From positions 124,001 through 188,000 of the forward strand of contig CBDDBK010000002.1 in NCBI GenBank assembly GCA_965225715.1: a stretch of 64,000 nucleotides of DNA, read 5' to 3'. Position 1 is the first letter of the stretch; each line of letters opens with the position of its first letter. The notes below the pieces were generated by a model. That model ran no database searches. It saw nothing but the letters and a program-made list of their open reading frames with translations, and had not been told where the DNA came from. Positions 35,486 through 45,534 of the stretch are shown one piece after another. This stretch comes from CBDDBK01 sp965225715. GTDB lineage: Bacteria; Bacteroidota; Bacteroidia; Cytophagales; Flammeovirgaceae. Position numbers and translations under genes: made by a program.

Positions 35486-37900
35486 ATGTCCTATAAGATA
35501 AATATCCCAGAAGAAGAACTAAAAAATAAAATTGCCCAAGATTATTTTTGGATTTATGACCATACCAAAATTATTGGCAATGTCGATTTTTGCGTTTCCA
35601 TGCACAAAAATGAATCTTTGGAACAAGAAAGCCTACTCTGGGCAGAAGCAAAAAAGGGACAATCGGATATTTATAAATCTTTCGTTCAGTTGATTTTGAC
35701 GATTGGGAAAGCCCGAACGTTTGACAACTATTTGCCCCCTCCATTTTTGGGCGCTTTTGATGCCAAAAAAATTGCCTTTATTCCTTACAGCGCCATTTAT
35801 GAAATCTTTTATTTGAATGATTTTAATTGGAACATAACGCCTTCCAATCATGAAAGCAAGGAATTTAAACTGATTCATGAAAAAGTTAAAATAACATTAG
35901 AAAAAAATAGTTTGATTTTTTTTTATGAAAAAGACGATAAAGAACTAAAAAACTTCATCAAAGAGAATTTTATTATTGGCAGATTTGGCATCACAAAAAT
36001 CCAAATTGACAAGAATAATTTCATTTCAATTTATGCGAAATGGTTCCAAACGGTTAAACCCTCTATTGCTGTTGATTGGAAAGTTGCCAAGAAAAGCGGC
36101 ATTATTGATGGCGATTTTTATCTCGCTGATTTGCTTTCTCATGAAAATGAAACCCTCAAAGAAAAATTATTCGTGCTTTTGAAAAAAGACAAATATGAGT
36201 TGGACAGAAAAATTGATGAGTTTGGCATGTTCAATTTGAGGAAAGCATCCTTTAACGATGGACAGAAAGCCCACCATCAATTTTGGAACAAATACGAACG
36301 TCCGCCACAGGAAGAGTATTGGGATTATATTGTGGAGCGCCGCGATTTGTTGGTACCTCAAGATATACGGGAACGCAAAGGCAGTTTTTTTACCCCTCGA
36401 ATTTGGGTGGAACTTTCCCAAAAATACCTTGCTGATGTTTTGGGCAAAGATTGGCAAGATGATTATTATATTTGGGATTGTGCGGCTGGGACGGGAAATT
36501 TACTCTTTGGGCTGGCGAATAAATACAACATTTGGGCTTCAACTTTAGACAAACAAGATATAGAAGTTATAAAAGACCGCATTAAAAACGGAGTCAATCT
36601 ATTGGAAAGCCATGTATTTCAATTTGATTTTTTAAATGATGATTTCTCAAAATTGCCCAAAAGTTTAAAACAAATTATTGACAACCCAAAAAAGCGTAAA
36701 AAATTAGTCATTTATATCAATCCGCCGTATGCGGAAGCAACAGATGGTATTGGACAAGGTGGGAAAAAAATAGACGTTTCCAAAGAAACTAAAATGTATA
36801 AAAAATATGGAGGCATCTTAAAACAGGCAAAAAATGAATTATTTGCCCAGTTTTTTATCCGTATTTCACAAGAACTAAAAGACTGTAAACTTGCCCAATT
36901 TTCCACTTTAAAACATCTTCAATCTCCTAATTTTAAAATATTTAGAGAGGTTTTTAGAGCAGAATTGAAAAAACTTTTTTTAGTTCCAGCAAATACATTT
37001 GATAATGTTGAAGGAAAATTTCCGATTGGCTTTATGATTTGGAATTTGGCTAAAAAAGAAAACTTTAAAGGCATTATTTCTAATATTTATAATTCTAAAG
37101 GAAACCCAATAGGTCAAAAAAATATCTTCTCTTACAATGGCAAGGGCTATATTAACTATTGGATTAAGCAGTATAATGTTGAAAATGAAAGTCAACTCGG
37201 TTATTTAGTGTATTTAGGCAATGATTTTCAACATGCAAGTGAAGTTAGAATCAGCTCTTTTATCCCTAAAAGTCATGCCTCCGTACTTATTTTAAATAAA
37301 AGAAATATCATTATTGCTTTTATTTATTTATCTGTTCGTCAAGTAATTAAAGCCACTTGGCTCAACGACCGAGACCAATTTTTGTACCCCAATAACAAGT
37401 GGAAAAAGGATCTAGGCTTTCAAAATGATTGTTTAACTTTCACTTTATTTCACGGGCAAAATAGAATTTCTTCTAAAGAAGGCACGAATCATTGGATACC
37501 TTTTACAGAAAATGAAGTTGACGCCAAAGACAAATTTGAAAGTAACTTTATGACGCAATTTATCAAAGGAAAGATTAAAATTAAAGGCAATGGGAATTTA
37601 TTGGAGAGTCAAAAAAATAGAAACACAGCCTTAGAGTTTTCCACTGAAGCCAAAGCCCTTTTTGAGGCCGGTCGTCAGCTTTGGAAATATTACCATACCC
37701 AAGAAAATTGCCTTGTCAATGCTTCGCTTTATGATATTCGGGCTTACTTTCAGGGTCGCAATGCAAAAACAGCTAGAATCAACAGCAAAAGCACGGATGA
37801 AAAATATAATTTGCTTATCAACTCTTTACGAGAAAAACTAAAAACTTTAGCCCAAAAAATTGAACCAAAAATTTATGACTATGGTTTTTTAAAAAAATAA
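35486..37900 (+). CDS. Single-chain restriction-modification enzyme (type IIG-like, adenine-N6)
   Basis: An 804-residue protein. At the N-terminus Asp34 and LLWAEAKKG (Glu54-x-Lys56) form a plausible PD-(D/E)XK nuclease site. The methyltransferase follows: RERKGSFFTP (about 296-305), motif I DCAAGTGNLL (331-340) and catalytic NPPY (412-415), as in N6-adenine enzymes. The C-terminal 300 residues would hold target recognition. No separate R or S gene is adjacent. Spelling is less AT-biased than its neighbours, suggesting transfer. Confidence 0.88.
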   Translation: MSYKINIPEEELKNKIAQDYFWIYDHTKIIGNVDFCVSMHKNESLEQESLLWAEAKKGQSDIYKSFVQLILTIGKARTFDNYLPPPFLGAFDAKKIAFIPYSAIYEIFYLNDFNWNITPSNHESKEFKLIHEKVKITLEKNSLIFFYEKDDKELKNFIKENFIIGRFGITKIQIDKNNFISIYAKWFQTVKPSIAVDWKVAKKSGIIDGDFYLADLLSHENETLKEKLFVLLKKDKYELDRKIDEFGMFNLRKASFNDGQKAHHQFWNKYERPPQEEYWDYIVERRDLLVPQDIRERKGSFFTPRIWVELSQKYLADVLGKDWQDDYYIWDCAAGTGNLLFGLANKYNIWASTLDKQDIEVIKDRIKNGVNLLESHVFQFDFLNDDFSKLPKSLKQIIDNPKKRKKLVIYINPPYAEATDGIGQGGKKIDVSKETKMYKKYGGILKQAKNELFAQFFIRISQELKDCKLAQFSTLKHLQSPNFKIFREVFRAELKKLFLVPANTFDNVEGKFPIGFMIWNLAKKENFKGIISNIYNSKGNPIGQKNIFSYNGKGYINYWIKQYNVENESQLGYLVYLGNDFQHASEVRISSFIPKSHASVLILNKRNIIIAFIYLSVRQVIKATWLNDRDQFLYPNNKWKKDLGFQNDCLTFTLFHGQNRISSKEGTNHWIPFTENEVDAKDKFESNFMTQFIKGKIKIKGNGNLLESQKNRNTALEFSTEAKALFEAGRQLWKYYHTQENCLVNASLYDIRAYFQGRNAKTARINSKSTDEKYNLLINSLREKLKTLAQKIEPKIYDYGFLKK

Positions 37901-38056
37901 GGTTTTGGAATATATATTAGGCTCTATATTCTACTTTTTTGCATGAGGTAAAAATATAAATTACTAAAACCAAATATTTCAAGATTTTCAAAATTGCTAT
38001 AAATTTTTACAATATAGAGTCTATTTTATTAAAAAGTTTAACCGATTGATATTAAA

Positions 38057-38584
38057 ATGAATATTCCCCAGATCAAAATAGTACTATTATATCATCTCAT
38101 GTTTTATGGATTATTCTTTTTTTTAAATTTTCCCAATTTAAAAGCCCATCCTTTGCATGTTAGTACAACAGAAATAAATTATAATATTGAAAACTTAAGT
38201 CTTGAAATTGCCATTAAAGTTTTCGCGGAAGACATAGAATCTGCCCTTGAAACTGTTGGACAATATAGAATATATTCAAACCTTGCAAAAAAAGAGAAAC
38301 AAAAAGAGCAACTCATGATAACCTATTTAAATAAACATTTTATAGTGTGGATAAACCAAAAAAAACAGGATTTGGGTTATATAGGTCATGAGTATGAAGA
38401 TGAATTTATTTGGTTTTATGTAGAAATCCAAAACATTGATGTTGATGAAATCATGACCATTCAACAGACTATTTTTATGGATTTATTTCCAGACCAAAGC
38501 AATCATATATACTATTCTCGAGAAGAAATTAAAAAAACGTTTGTCTTTAACCGTTATAAAATAAAAGCTAAATGGGCGTTATAA
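38057..38584 (+). CDS. DUF6702-family exported protein
   Basis: A 175-residue protein with a signal peptide ending at LKAHP. The mature start HPLHVSTTEINYN is the hallmark of the family. It is followed by a conserved charged middle and DLFPDQSNHIYY. In Bacteroidota this family often precedes a peptidase or large surface protein. Here it overlaps the next frame slightly and is probably co-transcribed with the large repeat protein. Function unknown. Confidence 0.85.
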   Translation: MNIPQIKIVLLYHLMFYGLFFFLNFPNLKAHPLHVSTTEINYNIENLSLEIAIKVFAEDIESALETVGQYRIYSNLAKKEKQKEQLMITYLNKHFIVWINQKKQDLGYIGHEYEDEFIWFYVEIQNIDVDEIMTIQQTIFMDLFPDQSNHIYYSREEIKKTFVFNRYKIKAKWAL

Positions 38585-38598
38585 ATTTTGAATTTCAC

Positions 38599-41500
38599 AT
38601 GGAAAAAGTAAGCAAATCTATTTTAATGATTGTAACTTTAGGGTATATTTTATTTTCTTTTAAAATTCAAGCTCAAAGCGTTATTACTATTAATAACAAT
38701 CTTAAAATAACCAATAAGCAAGAAGTTAATCTTAAGCTTATTCCTGCTATAAAACCAGAATTGATGTCTATAAGCAATGATAGTTTACCTCGAAATCTAA
38801 AATGGCAAACTTTTCAATCTCAAATAAACTGGATATTAAGTTCAGGAGATGGTCAAAAAATTATTTATATTCATTTTAAAGATAAATGGGACCAAATAGA
38901 ACGATATGATGCTACAATTATTCTTGATACAAAAGCTCCTGAAATCATTTATTTAGCTTTTGAAAATGGAAGTCATACCAAATCTATAGCTAATAAATTA
39001 CTCATAGAATTAGATGATAACCAAGGTGTTTCAAAAATGATGATAAGTCCTAAACAATCTTTTAAATATGCTACTTGGTTAAATTATAGAAAACAACATA
39101 CTTATAGTCTTAAAAACCATGAAGAAGATTCGGAGCATACTGTTTATGTAAAAGTTCGAGACGAAGCTGGTAATGAATCGGAAGTCAGAAGCATAAAAAC
39201 TATTTTAGACCAAAAAGGACCTTATAACTATGACATGTTCATTTCGCCTTTAATTCATGATAAAGGAACTGGTAAATATTATTTAAATATAAATAAAGAA
39301 CAAGTAAAAATAGACAGTAGTCAGTCTATCACTATTGAACTAAAAGCAGAAAAAGCTAAATATATGAAATTAAGCGACCACATAAACTTTGATGAGGTCA
39401 AATGGCAATTTTTTGTACCCAAAAAAAACCTTACTATCGATATAAAACATAAAAAAACTGTCACTTATTATGTTTCTTTTTCCGATTTAGCCCAGAATAA
39501 AACACCATTTATTTCAAAAACTTTTTATATCGATCTCGAAGCACCTTATGCCACTTCTATAGAAATTATCCGAGAACAAGCAAAAGTTGATAGTATTAAA
39601 CATAGAAATATAAAATTAAATTTATTTGCTATTGAAGCTGATTCTATGATCATTAGTGAAAATCCAAATTTTGAAAAAGCCTCTTTTATACCGTATAAAC
39701 CAGAGAGTAGTTTTTTATTAAGTCCCGAACAAAACCAAAAAATTCTTTATGTTCAGTTCAAAGATTTTATTGGCAACCTTTCACCCATAGTTTCTGATAC
39801 AGTTATATTAGATACTATTCCACCTCAAAACCTATCTTTCCAAATTAATGAAGGTGTCTATAATACCGAATCGCACAAATTAACAGTTCAAATTAATGCC
39901 GATAAAGCTAATTTTTACCAGCTTAGTCAAAATAAAGATTTTAGATACACGACTTGGGTAAGGTTTACAAAAACTAAATTTGATTATTTATTATTAAATA
40001 ATAAACCCGGTGTCAAAAAAATATATCTTCGTTTTTCTGATATTGCTGGTAATATTTCAGAAGTACTTGAAGACAGTGTTTTAATTGATCAAATTCCTGT
40101 GCCTGTATTTTTTGATATAGAAAACGGAAAACCTAGGGCGAAAGTCAAAGATAATAAAGTTACTATAAGACTTCATACCAAATTTGCCGATAAAGTTATG
40201 CTATCTGATAATCCAGAGTTTGGTGGAGCCAAGTGGATTCCATATACCAGATATTTAGAATGGCAATGCAGCTTAGGCGACGGATTAAAACCTATATATG
40301 CTAAATTTAAAAGTTTTACAAATAAAGTGAGCCAAACAATTTATCGCGAAATTTACATTGATAATACACCACCTCAAGGTTGTAAGGTTACTTTAAATGA
40401 TGGCAAAATAGAAGAAGAAACAAATCTTTTAACTCTAAAATTAGAAGCTATAGAAGCTATAAGTATGCAGTTTGCTTATCATGATAATTTTGATAAAGTT
40501 TCTTGGAGACCTTACCATTCTGATCCAATACTTATAAAACAAAAAAAATATGGAGAAGTCCAAATATACGCTCGTTTTAAAGATGCTTTTGGAAACATAT
40601 CTCAAATATACAAACGTAAAATAAAGCTGTCTATTAAACCAAGCGACTGTCAAGTTCGTTTTTTAAATGGAAGAAATTTTGCTAATCAACATGATAAAAA
40701 AGTTTATTTAAAACTTTTTGCTAGAGATGCTAAAAGTATGAAAATCAGTTTATATGAAAACTTTGAAAATACAGATTGGATACCCTATACAAAGAATAAA
40801 AGTATAGAACTGAAAGGCATTGATGGATTAAAAACAATATATGTGAAATTTAAAAGTATTACAAATACAGAATCTTACCCGATAAAAACGTCTGCCACCT
40901 TAGACACACAAGCCCCATCTCGAAATAGAATTTCGGTAAAACGTTTAAAATGGATAGAACGATTCAATGAAGCCGACATTCAAATCCAAGTCTCTTCTCA
41001 AGACGCTGTTTTAATTCAAATTAGTGAAAATGAAAAATTTACAAATACCGTTTGGAAAGAGTATACTGATTTGCCTTTTAATTATACTTTAAAAACATAT
41101 ACTTCTGGTTTAAAAACAATATATATTCGTTTTCAAGATTATTATAAGAACACTACCGAAACTTTTTATTCGACTGTTTATATAGAACCTATTCAAAATT
41201 TTCCAAAAGCTATTATTAATCAAGGAAATACCTTCTTAAAAAGCCAACATATAAAAGTAGATTTTAAAAATGTGCTTGTCGGAAAAGATATGCGAATCAG
41301 CACAATACCCTTTGGAGAAGGTAAAAATATTAGAAAAAACTATCGTCCTTTTAAACCTTCATTCGAATGGAGAGTCCCAAATGGCGATGGCAAATTTAAT
41401 ATCTATGTAGAATACCGAGATTCTCTTGATAAAGTCTATTCTTTACCTAAAATACCGGTAACTTTAGATCGAATTAAACCAGAACTTATCAATTTTAAAA

Positions 41501-42282
41501 TTAAAGAAACCTACTGTAATAGAGATGATAGAATAGTAGAACTTCTTATTAATACTCAAAATGCTCAAAAAATACAACTTTCTAATTATCCAGACTTTAG
41601 AGATAGTAAATGGGAAAAATACAAACGCAAAAAACAATGGCGTTTATCGGAAGGCGATGGAAAAAAAACTGTGTATCTTAAACTAGGCGACTGGGCAAAT
41701 AATGAAACTGAAGCCTATACTGCAGAAGTCTTACTTGACAATCAAGACCCTATTATTCAAACTTTTATTATAAATAAAGATGAAACTTATGCCAATAAAC
41801 GAAATGTAAAATTACATATTGAATCTGATGATGCCACCGAAATAATCATCAGCAATTATCCTTCTTTTACCCACCAGTCGACCTGGCAAAATTTCCAAGA
41901 AGACATAAACTGGATCTTAGATTACAAAGAAGGGCTAAAAAAAGTTTATATTCGACTTAAAGATATTGCAGGCAATACTTCGCCCAGCTATCTTGATAGC
42001 ATTATATTGGATACCGATCCGCCTATTGTCCATAAATTATTGATTAATAATGGAAAAGTTGACTCCGAAAGCAAAGAAATAAATATAACTATGGAAGTCG
42101 AAGATGCTGAATACATGTGTTTTTCCAATTCAAAAGCCTTTTCAAAAATAGAATGGTTACCTTATGCCGATACCTATCAATGGCGTTTAAAAGACACTGG
42201 TCTTCAACATGTATATGCCATTTTTAAAGATAAAGCCGGCAATATTTGTTTGCCTTATACAGATGATATTACGGTTTATTGA
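38599..42282 (+). CDS. Large exported protein of about 12-13 tandem beta domains
   Basis: About 1,227 residues. I chose the ATG at 38599 because it begins a proper signal peptide (MEKVSKSILMIVTL... ending near KIQAQ). The frame also opens at 38572, inside the previous gene. The body is a repeat of about 95 residues: a W-x-PY/F segment, a DG-x-K-x-(V/I)Y-(V/A)-x-FKD strand, a GN-x-S loop and a LDT-x-PP linker. I count twelve linkers (LDTKAPEI, IDNTPPQG, LDTDPPIV and so on). It is probably a surface adhesin or scaffold of Ig-like domains. No T9SS C-terminal signal is obvious. Confidence 0.85.
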   Translation: MEKVSKSILMIVTLGYILFSFKIQAQSVITINNNLKITNKQEVNLKLIPAIKPELMSISNDSLPRNLKWQTFQSQINWILSSGDGQKIIYIHFKDKWDQIERYDATIILDTKAPEIIYLAFENGSHTKSIANKLLIELDDNQGVSKMMISPKQSFKYATWLNYRKQHTYSLKNHEEDSEHTVYVKVRDEAGNESEVRSIKTILDQKGPYNYDMFISPLIHDKGTGKYYLNINKEQVKIDSSQSITIELKAEKAKYMKLSDHINFDEVKWQFFVPKKNLTIDIKHKKTVTYYVSFSDLAQNKTPFISKTFYIDLEAPYATSIEIIREQAKVDSIKHRNIKLNLFAIEADSMIISENPNFEKASFIPYKPESSFLLSPEQNQKILYVQFKDFIGNLSPIVSDTVILDTIPPQNLSFQINEGVYNTESHKLTVQINADKANFYQLSQNKDFRYTTWVRFTKTKFDYLLLNNKPGVKKIYLRFSDIAGNISEVLEDSVLIDQIPVPVFFDIENGKPRAKVKDNKVTIRLHTKFADKVMLSDNPEFGGAKWIPYTRYLEWQCSLGDGLKPIYAKFKSFTNKVSQTIYREIYIDNTPPQGCKVTLNDGKIEEETNLLTLKLEAIEAISMQFAYHDNFDKVSWRPYHSDPILIKQKKYGEVQIYARFKDAFGNISQIYKRKIKLSIKPSDCQVRFLNGRNFANQHDKKVYLKLFARDAKSMKISLYENFENTDWIPYTKNKSIELKGIDGLKTIYVKFKSITNTESYPIKTSATLDTQAPSRNRISVKRLKWIERFNEADIQIQVSSQDAVLIQISENEKFTNTVWKEYTDLPFNYTLKTYTSGLKTIYIRFQDYYKNTTETFYSTVYIEPIQNFPKAIINQGNTFLKSQHIKVDFKNVLVGKDMRISTIPFGEGKNIRKNYRPFKPSFEWRVPNGDGKFNIYVEYRDSLDKVYSLPKIPVTLDRIKPELINFKIKETYCNRDDRIVELLINTQNAQKIQLSNYPDFRDSKWEKYKRKKQWRLSEGDGKKTVYLKLGDWANNETEAYTAEVLLDNQDPIIQTFIINKDETYANKRNVKLHIESDDATEIIISNYPSFTHQSTWQNFQEDINWILDYKEGLKKVYIRLKDIAGNTSPSYLDSIILDTDPPIVHKLLINNGKVDSESKEINITMEVEDAEYMCFSNSKAFSKIEWLPYADTYQWRLKDTGLQHVYAIFKDKAGNICLPYTDDITVY

Positions 42283-42698
42283 ATTTTTGAAAAATAAATT
42301 TATTTTTTTAGGTTTGACTTAATTTGATTATCAATATATTATGTAGTTTTATCCCTTAGGATTTGCTAGTTTATACAAAAAATAATAATGAATAAATATC
42401 TTATAAATAGTTGGTTTTCAAATTAATAAAAAGAAATTAAACTTTTTTATAGCAATACTATTTTATTTTGGGAAACGGATGTTTTCAAAAAAAAGCGAAA
42501 AAATCCTCAATTTTATTTGGATTTTAACCGCAACTATAAAACGCATATTAAACGAAATATTGACACATAATTTATCTGAAAACTCTTTAAACACTGCCAA
42601 TAATATTATTTTTATAATATATTCACTAACAAGAATTCACAAAAAAATAATATTATTTAGTTGATTATCAATTTATCTATTACTTGTATAATACTACC
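42283..42698. other. Gene-free stretch holding a dispersed repeat
   Basis: About 415 AT-rich bases between the large repeat protein and convergent hflX. Copy R3 of the dispersed repeat lies at 42448-42510. The short open frame in this stretch is made of repeat DNA and is not a gene. Confidence 0.5.
42448..42510 (+). repeat. Dispersed intergenic repeat, copy R3 (first half)
   Basis: Starts TATAGCAATACTATTTTATTT and continues GGGAAACGGATGTTTTCAAA, very like R1 and R2. The AATCC tail follows at a shorter distance, and the end is not clear. Confidence 0.65.
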
Positions 42699-43859
42699 TT
42701 AAATTTGAAGGGATTTAATAGTTTCATAAATTACTTCCCTAAGATTAAAAATATTTTGTTTTTGGATAGCTGAAATAAAAATACTTTTTTGACTTTTAGA
42801 GATATAACTTTTTTTCCATTCTTCTACTGAATTGGGTTTAAATTTAGGTTCAAAAGGCGGTAAATCAAGTGTTTGATACTGATCTATTTTATTAAAAACT
42901 AAAATAGTAGGTTTATTTTGAGCATGAATTTGTTTTAAAACCTCCTCAACAAAATCGATTTGTTTTTCAAAATAAGGATTTGAAATATCAACAACATGCA
43001 AAAGCAAATCAGCATCGATAACTTCTGCTAAAGTTGTTTTAAAACTTTCTATAAGTGTAGTAGGCAATTTTCGAATAAATCCAATAGTATCATTTAAAAT
43101 AACAGGAATTTCGTTCAAGTACCATTTTCGGGCTGTTAGGTCAAGAGTTGCGAATAATTTATTTTCAACTAAAACGTCAGCTTTTGTTAATAGTCTCATA
43201 ATTGTCGATTTTCCCACATTGGTATAACCTACTAAAGCTATTCGAAATAACTCTTTTCTATTTTTAGAACGTATTTCATGCTGAGTGTCGATTTTTACAA
43301 GTTTTTTCTTTAAGACATTGATTCGGTTTTGGATTAATCTACGGTCTGTTTCAAGTTCTGTTTCTCCCGGTCCCCGCATACCTATACCACCTTTTTGACG
43401 TGAATGATGAGTCCATAAATGTGTTAAACGCGGCAGCATGTATTCGTATTGAGCTAATTCTACTTGGGTTTTTGCTTGGGCAGTCCGTGCATGTTTGGCA
43501 AAAATTTGTAAAATAAGCAAGCTTCTATCTAAAACTGTGCATTTTGTAAACATGCTTTCTATGTTTCGGATTTGGACAGTTGTTAAATCATCATCAAATA
43601 TAATCATGTCTATTTCTTCTTTTTCCACAAGAGCTAGCAATTCTTCTAATTTGCCTTTTCCAACAAAAGTTTTAGGATGAATCTTATCTAAGCGCTGGGT
43701 AAACTTCTTTTTAGTTTGAATACCAAGTGTTTCGGCTAAGAAAGCCAATTCCTTTAAATATTCATTAACTTCTTCGACTGTCTGACGAGGTATAATTATG
43801 CTCACTAAAACAGCATGAGGTACTTTGTTGTGAGTTATATTATAAATTTCTTTCTTCAT
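42699..43859 (-). CDS. hflX: GTPase HflX, ribosome-associated
   Basis: A 386-residue GTPase that splits stalled ribosomes under stress. The N-terminal HflX domain has VGKGKLEEL and the glycine-rich GGIGMRGPGETELE hinge. The G domain has GYTNVGKS (211-218), DTIGF (257-261) and NKID (323-326). The length is normal for Bacteroidota. Just upstream on the same strand lies the antitoxin remnant. Confidence 0.96.
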   Translation of the reverse strand: MKKEIYNITHNKVPHAVLVSIIIPRQTVEEVNEYLKELAFLAETLGIQTKKKFTQRLDKIHPKTFVGKGKLEELLALVEKEEIDMIIFDDDLTTVQIRNIESMFTKCTVLDRSLLILQIFAKHARTAQAKTQVELAQYEYMLPRLTHLWTHHSRQKGGIGMRGPGETELETDRRLIQNRINVLKKKLVKIDTQHEIRSKNRKELFRIALVGYTNVGKSTIMRLLTKADVLVENKLFATLDLTARKWYLNEIPVILNDTIGFIRKLPTTLIESFKTTLAEVIDADLLLHVVDISNPYFEKQIDFVEEVLKQIHAQNKPTILVFNKIDQYQTLDLPPFEPKFKPNSVEEWKKSYISKSQKSIFISAIQKQNIFNLREVIYETIKSLQI

Positions 43860-43867
43860 ATCAATAC

Positions 43868-44041
43868 TTACTTGGAAAAATTTAAAGTTATAAAATTACT
43901 CAAAGAACTAGCCTTTTCAAACTTTATAATATTCTTTTGTCTGATATCTTTTTTATCTTTTTCATATTGAGACTGGAATCGCATCCAATAATCAGTAGGT
44001 ATATTTAAAATTTTTTCTAAGACAACAATAAGACTAATCAT
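43868..44041 (-). pseudogene. C-terminal remnant of a HigA-like (XRE) antitoxin
   Basis: A 57-codon frame starting MISLIVVLEKILNIPTDYWM and continuing with RFQSQYEKDKKDI. This resembles the end of HigA-type antitoxins, where a helix is followed by LGI/TP-x-FW-x-NLQ-x-NY. The helix-turn-helix that should precede it is missing. In frame, a stop occurs a few codons upstream, within copy R2 of the dispersed repeat, which appears to have replaced the 5' part. It ends 8 bases before the hflX start. No toxin gene is adjacent. Confidence 0.55.
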
Positions 44042-44058
44042 AAGTAATCTTTTCCTTT

Positions 44059-44180
44059 TATAGCAAAGCTATTTTATTTTGCGAAACAGTCTGTTTCAAA
44101 ATGAATGAATTAGAATCCAAAAAACTCTCTTTTTCAAGCAATCTGAATATAATACCAATGAAGTGGCGTGACCATAATGC
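44059..44180 (+). repeat. Dispersed intergenic repeat, copy R2
   Basis: Starts TATAGCAAAGCTATTTTATTT, continues GCGAAACAGTCTGTTTC and ends AGTGGCGTGACCATAATGC. Its tail appears twice in slightly different form (CTTTTTCAAGCAATCTGA, then GAAGTGGCGTGAC). It abuts the broken antitoxin gene. Confidence 0.65.
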
Positions 44181-44241
44181 AAATATAATATTCTAAAAGT
44201 AAAAAAAATTATTTGTATTTTTAAGATCAATTTTAACTCTG

Positions 44242-45534
44242 TTATGAGCTTATTTTTGCCAACTTTTGAGCATTTTTAGCTGGTAAGTGAGCAACGGTGA
44301 TAACGATTAATACAATCATTAAAGCAGTATACAAAAAATCTTTAACTATCATCTTTACAGGATAAGCATCTACAATAGCATTAGGAATACCCATAGAAAC
44401 TAATCCATATTTTTCTTGAATAAAGCAAATAACTCCTCCAAGTAAAAGACCTAATAAACAGGCTCTTAAAGCAATCATTCCGCCTAAAACCATAAATATT
44501 TGATAAATTATTTTACCTTTCATTCCTAAATAAGTCAGAACTTGAATATCTTTTTTCTTTTCTGTAACAATCACACTTAAGGTAAAAAATATATTTAAAC
44601 CAGCCACTAAGAGTATAAAAGTAAAACCGATAAATACAAATAAACGTTCCGATTCAATAGCTCTTAAAAGGTCGGCTTGTTGTTCTCGACTGGTTTGAAT
44701 AAAAAATTGTTCTCCAAACTGTTTTTTTAAATAGTTTTGAACTAAAAATATACGCTTAGGATTATGACAAGCAACTTCTATAGCTGTCACATGTTTTGGC
44801 AAATCTATAAGATATTGAGCCAATTCTAAGGGTAAAAATATATTTTCCTTATTATAATTTTGATCTATAGCAAAAGTGCCACCTAAATAAACATGGGTCT
44901 TTTTAAAGGCATTTTCAAAATTGAAACGGGCTATATTAATATCTTTTTTAGGATACCAAAGTTGAATTGGTGAAAGCGTATCAAATAAATTGAGTTCATA
45001 CTGAAGAGATAAGCCCATTAAAGTAAAGTAAAAATTATCTCTTTTTAAGTTAGAATTTCCGGAAATCATTACTGTATCAAGAGGATATTGTTTGAGGTAG
45101 TTAGGTGCTAACGCTTTAAAATGAACAACTTTTTCAAGGTCTCGATATTTCAATAAGATATCATCTTCAATAATAGGCGTAACAGCTTTAATATCAGGAT
45201 AGTTTTTTATACTTTCTAAAAGCGTATCATTGGGTTGAAAAAATTTACCCTTTAGAGGTTTAATCTTAAGTTCAGCATTATAAATAGTATAAAAGCTTTG
45301 AGTAAAAAGTTCTAAACCATTAAATATCGATAAAATTATGATTAAAGCCGCCGTACTCAAAGTCAGACTATAAGTAGAAATATGAGTTAAAAAACTGACT
45401 AAGCTGGTGGAAACGATTTTTTTTGAAATAGTTAGTCCTAAGCCTTTGGGTGTAAAAATAAAATTGCCTTTTTTTGTCTTTTCTTGTTTCTTTTTATAAG
45501 CATATAAATATCGATAGGCTATGAAAAAAATCAT
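44242..45534 (-). CDS. ABC transporter permease, LolC/LolE (FtsX/MacB) type
   Basis: A 430-residue inner-membrane protein. It has one N-terminal helix, a large periplasmic domain (about 80-285) and three C-terminal helices in the FtsX domain (LFVFIGFTFILLVAGLNIF, then IIYQIFMVLGGMIALRACLLG). Likely lipoprotein release toward the outer membrane. The ATPase partner is not in this window. Confidence 0.9.
   Translation of the reverse strand: MIFFIAYRYLYAYKKKQEKTKKGNFIFTPKGLGLTISKKIVSTSLVSFLTHISTYSLTLSTAALIIILSIFNGLELFTQSFYTIYNAELKIKPLKGKFFQPNDTLLESIKNYPDIKAVTPIIEDDILLKYRDLEKVVHFKALAPNYLKQYPLDTVMISGNSNLKRDNFYFTLMGLSLQYELNLFDTLSPIQLWYPKKDINIARFNFENAFKKTHVYLGGTFAIDQNYNKENIFLPLELAQYLIDLPKHVTAIEVACHNPKRIFLVQNYLKKQFGEQFFIQTSREQQADLLRAIESERLFVFIGFTFILLVAGLNIFFTLSVIVTEKKKDIQVLTYLGMKGKIIYQIFMVLGGMIALRACLLGLLLGGVICFIQEKYGLVSMGIPNAIVDAYPVKMIVKDFLYTALMIVLIVITVAHLPAKNAQKLAKISS

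Noticed and set aside
42479..42664. Open frame of 61 codons between the repeat protein and hflX
   Set aside because: Begins within dispersed repeat R3, has repetitive AT-rich composition and no ribosome site.
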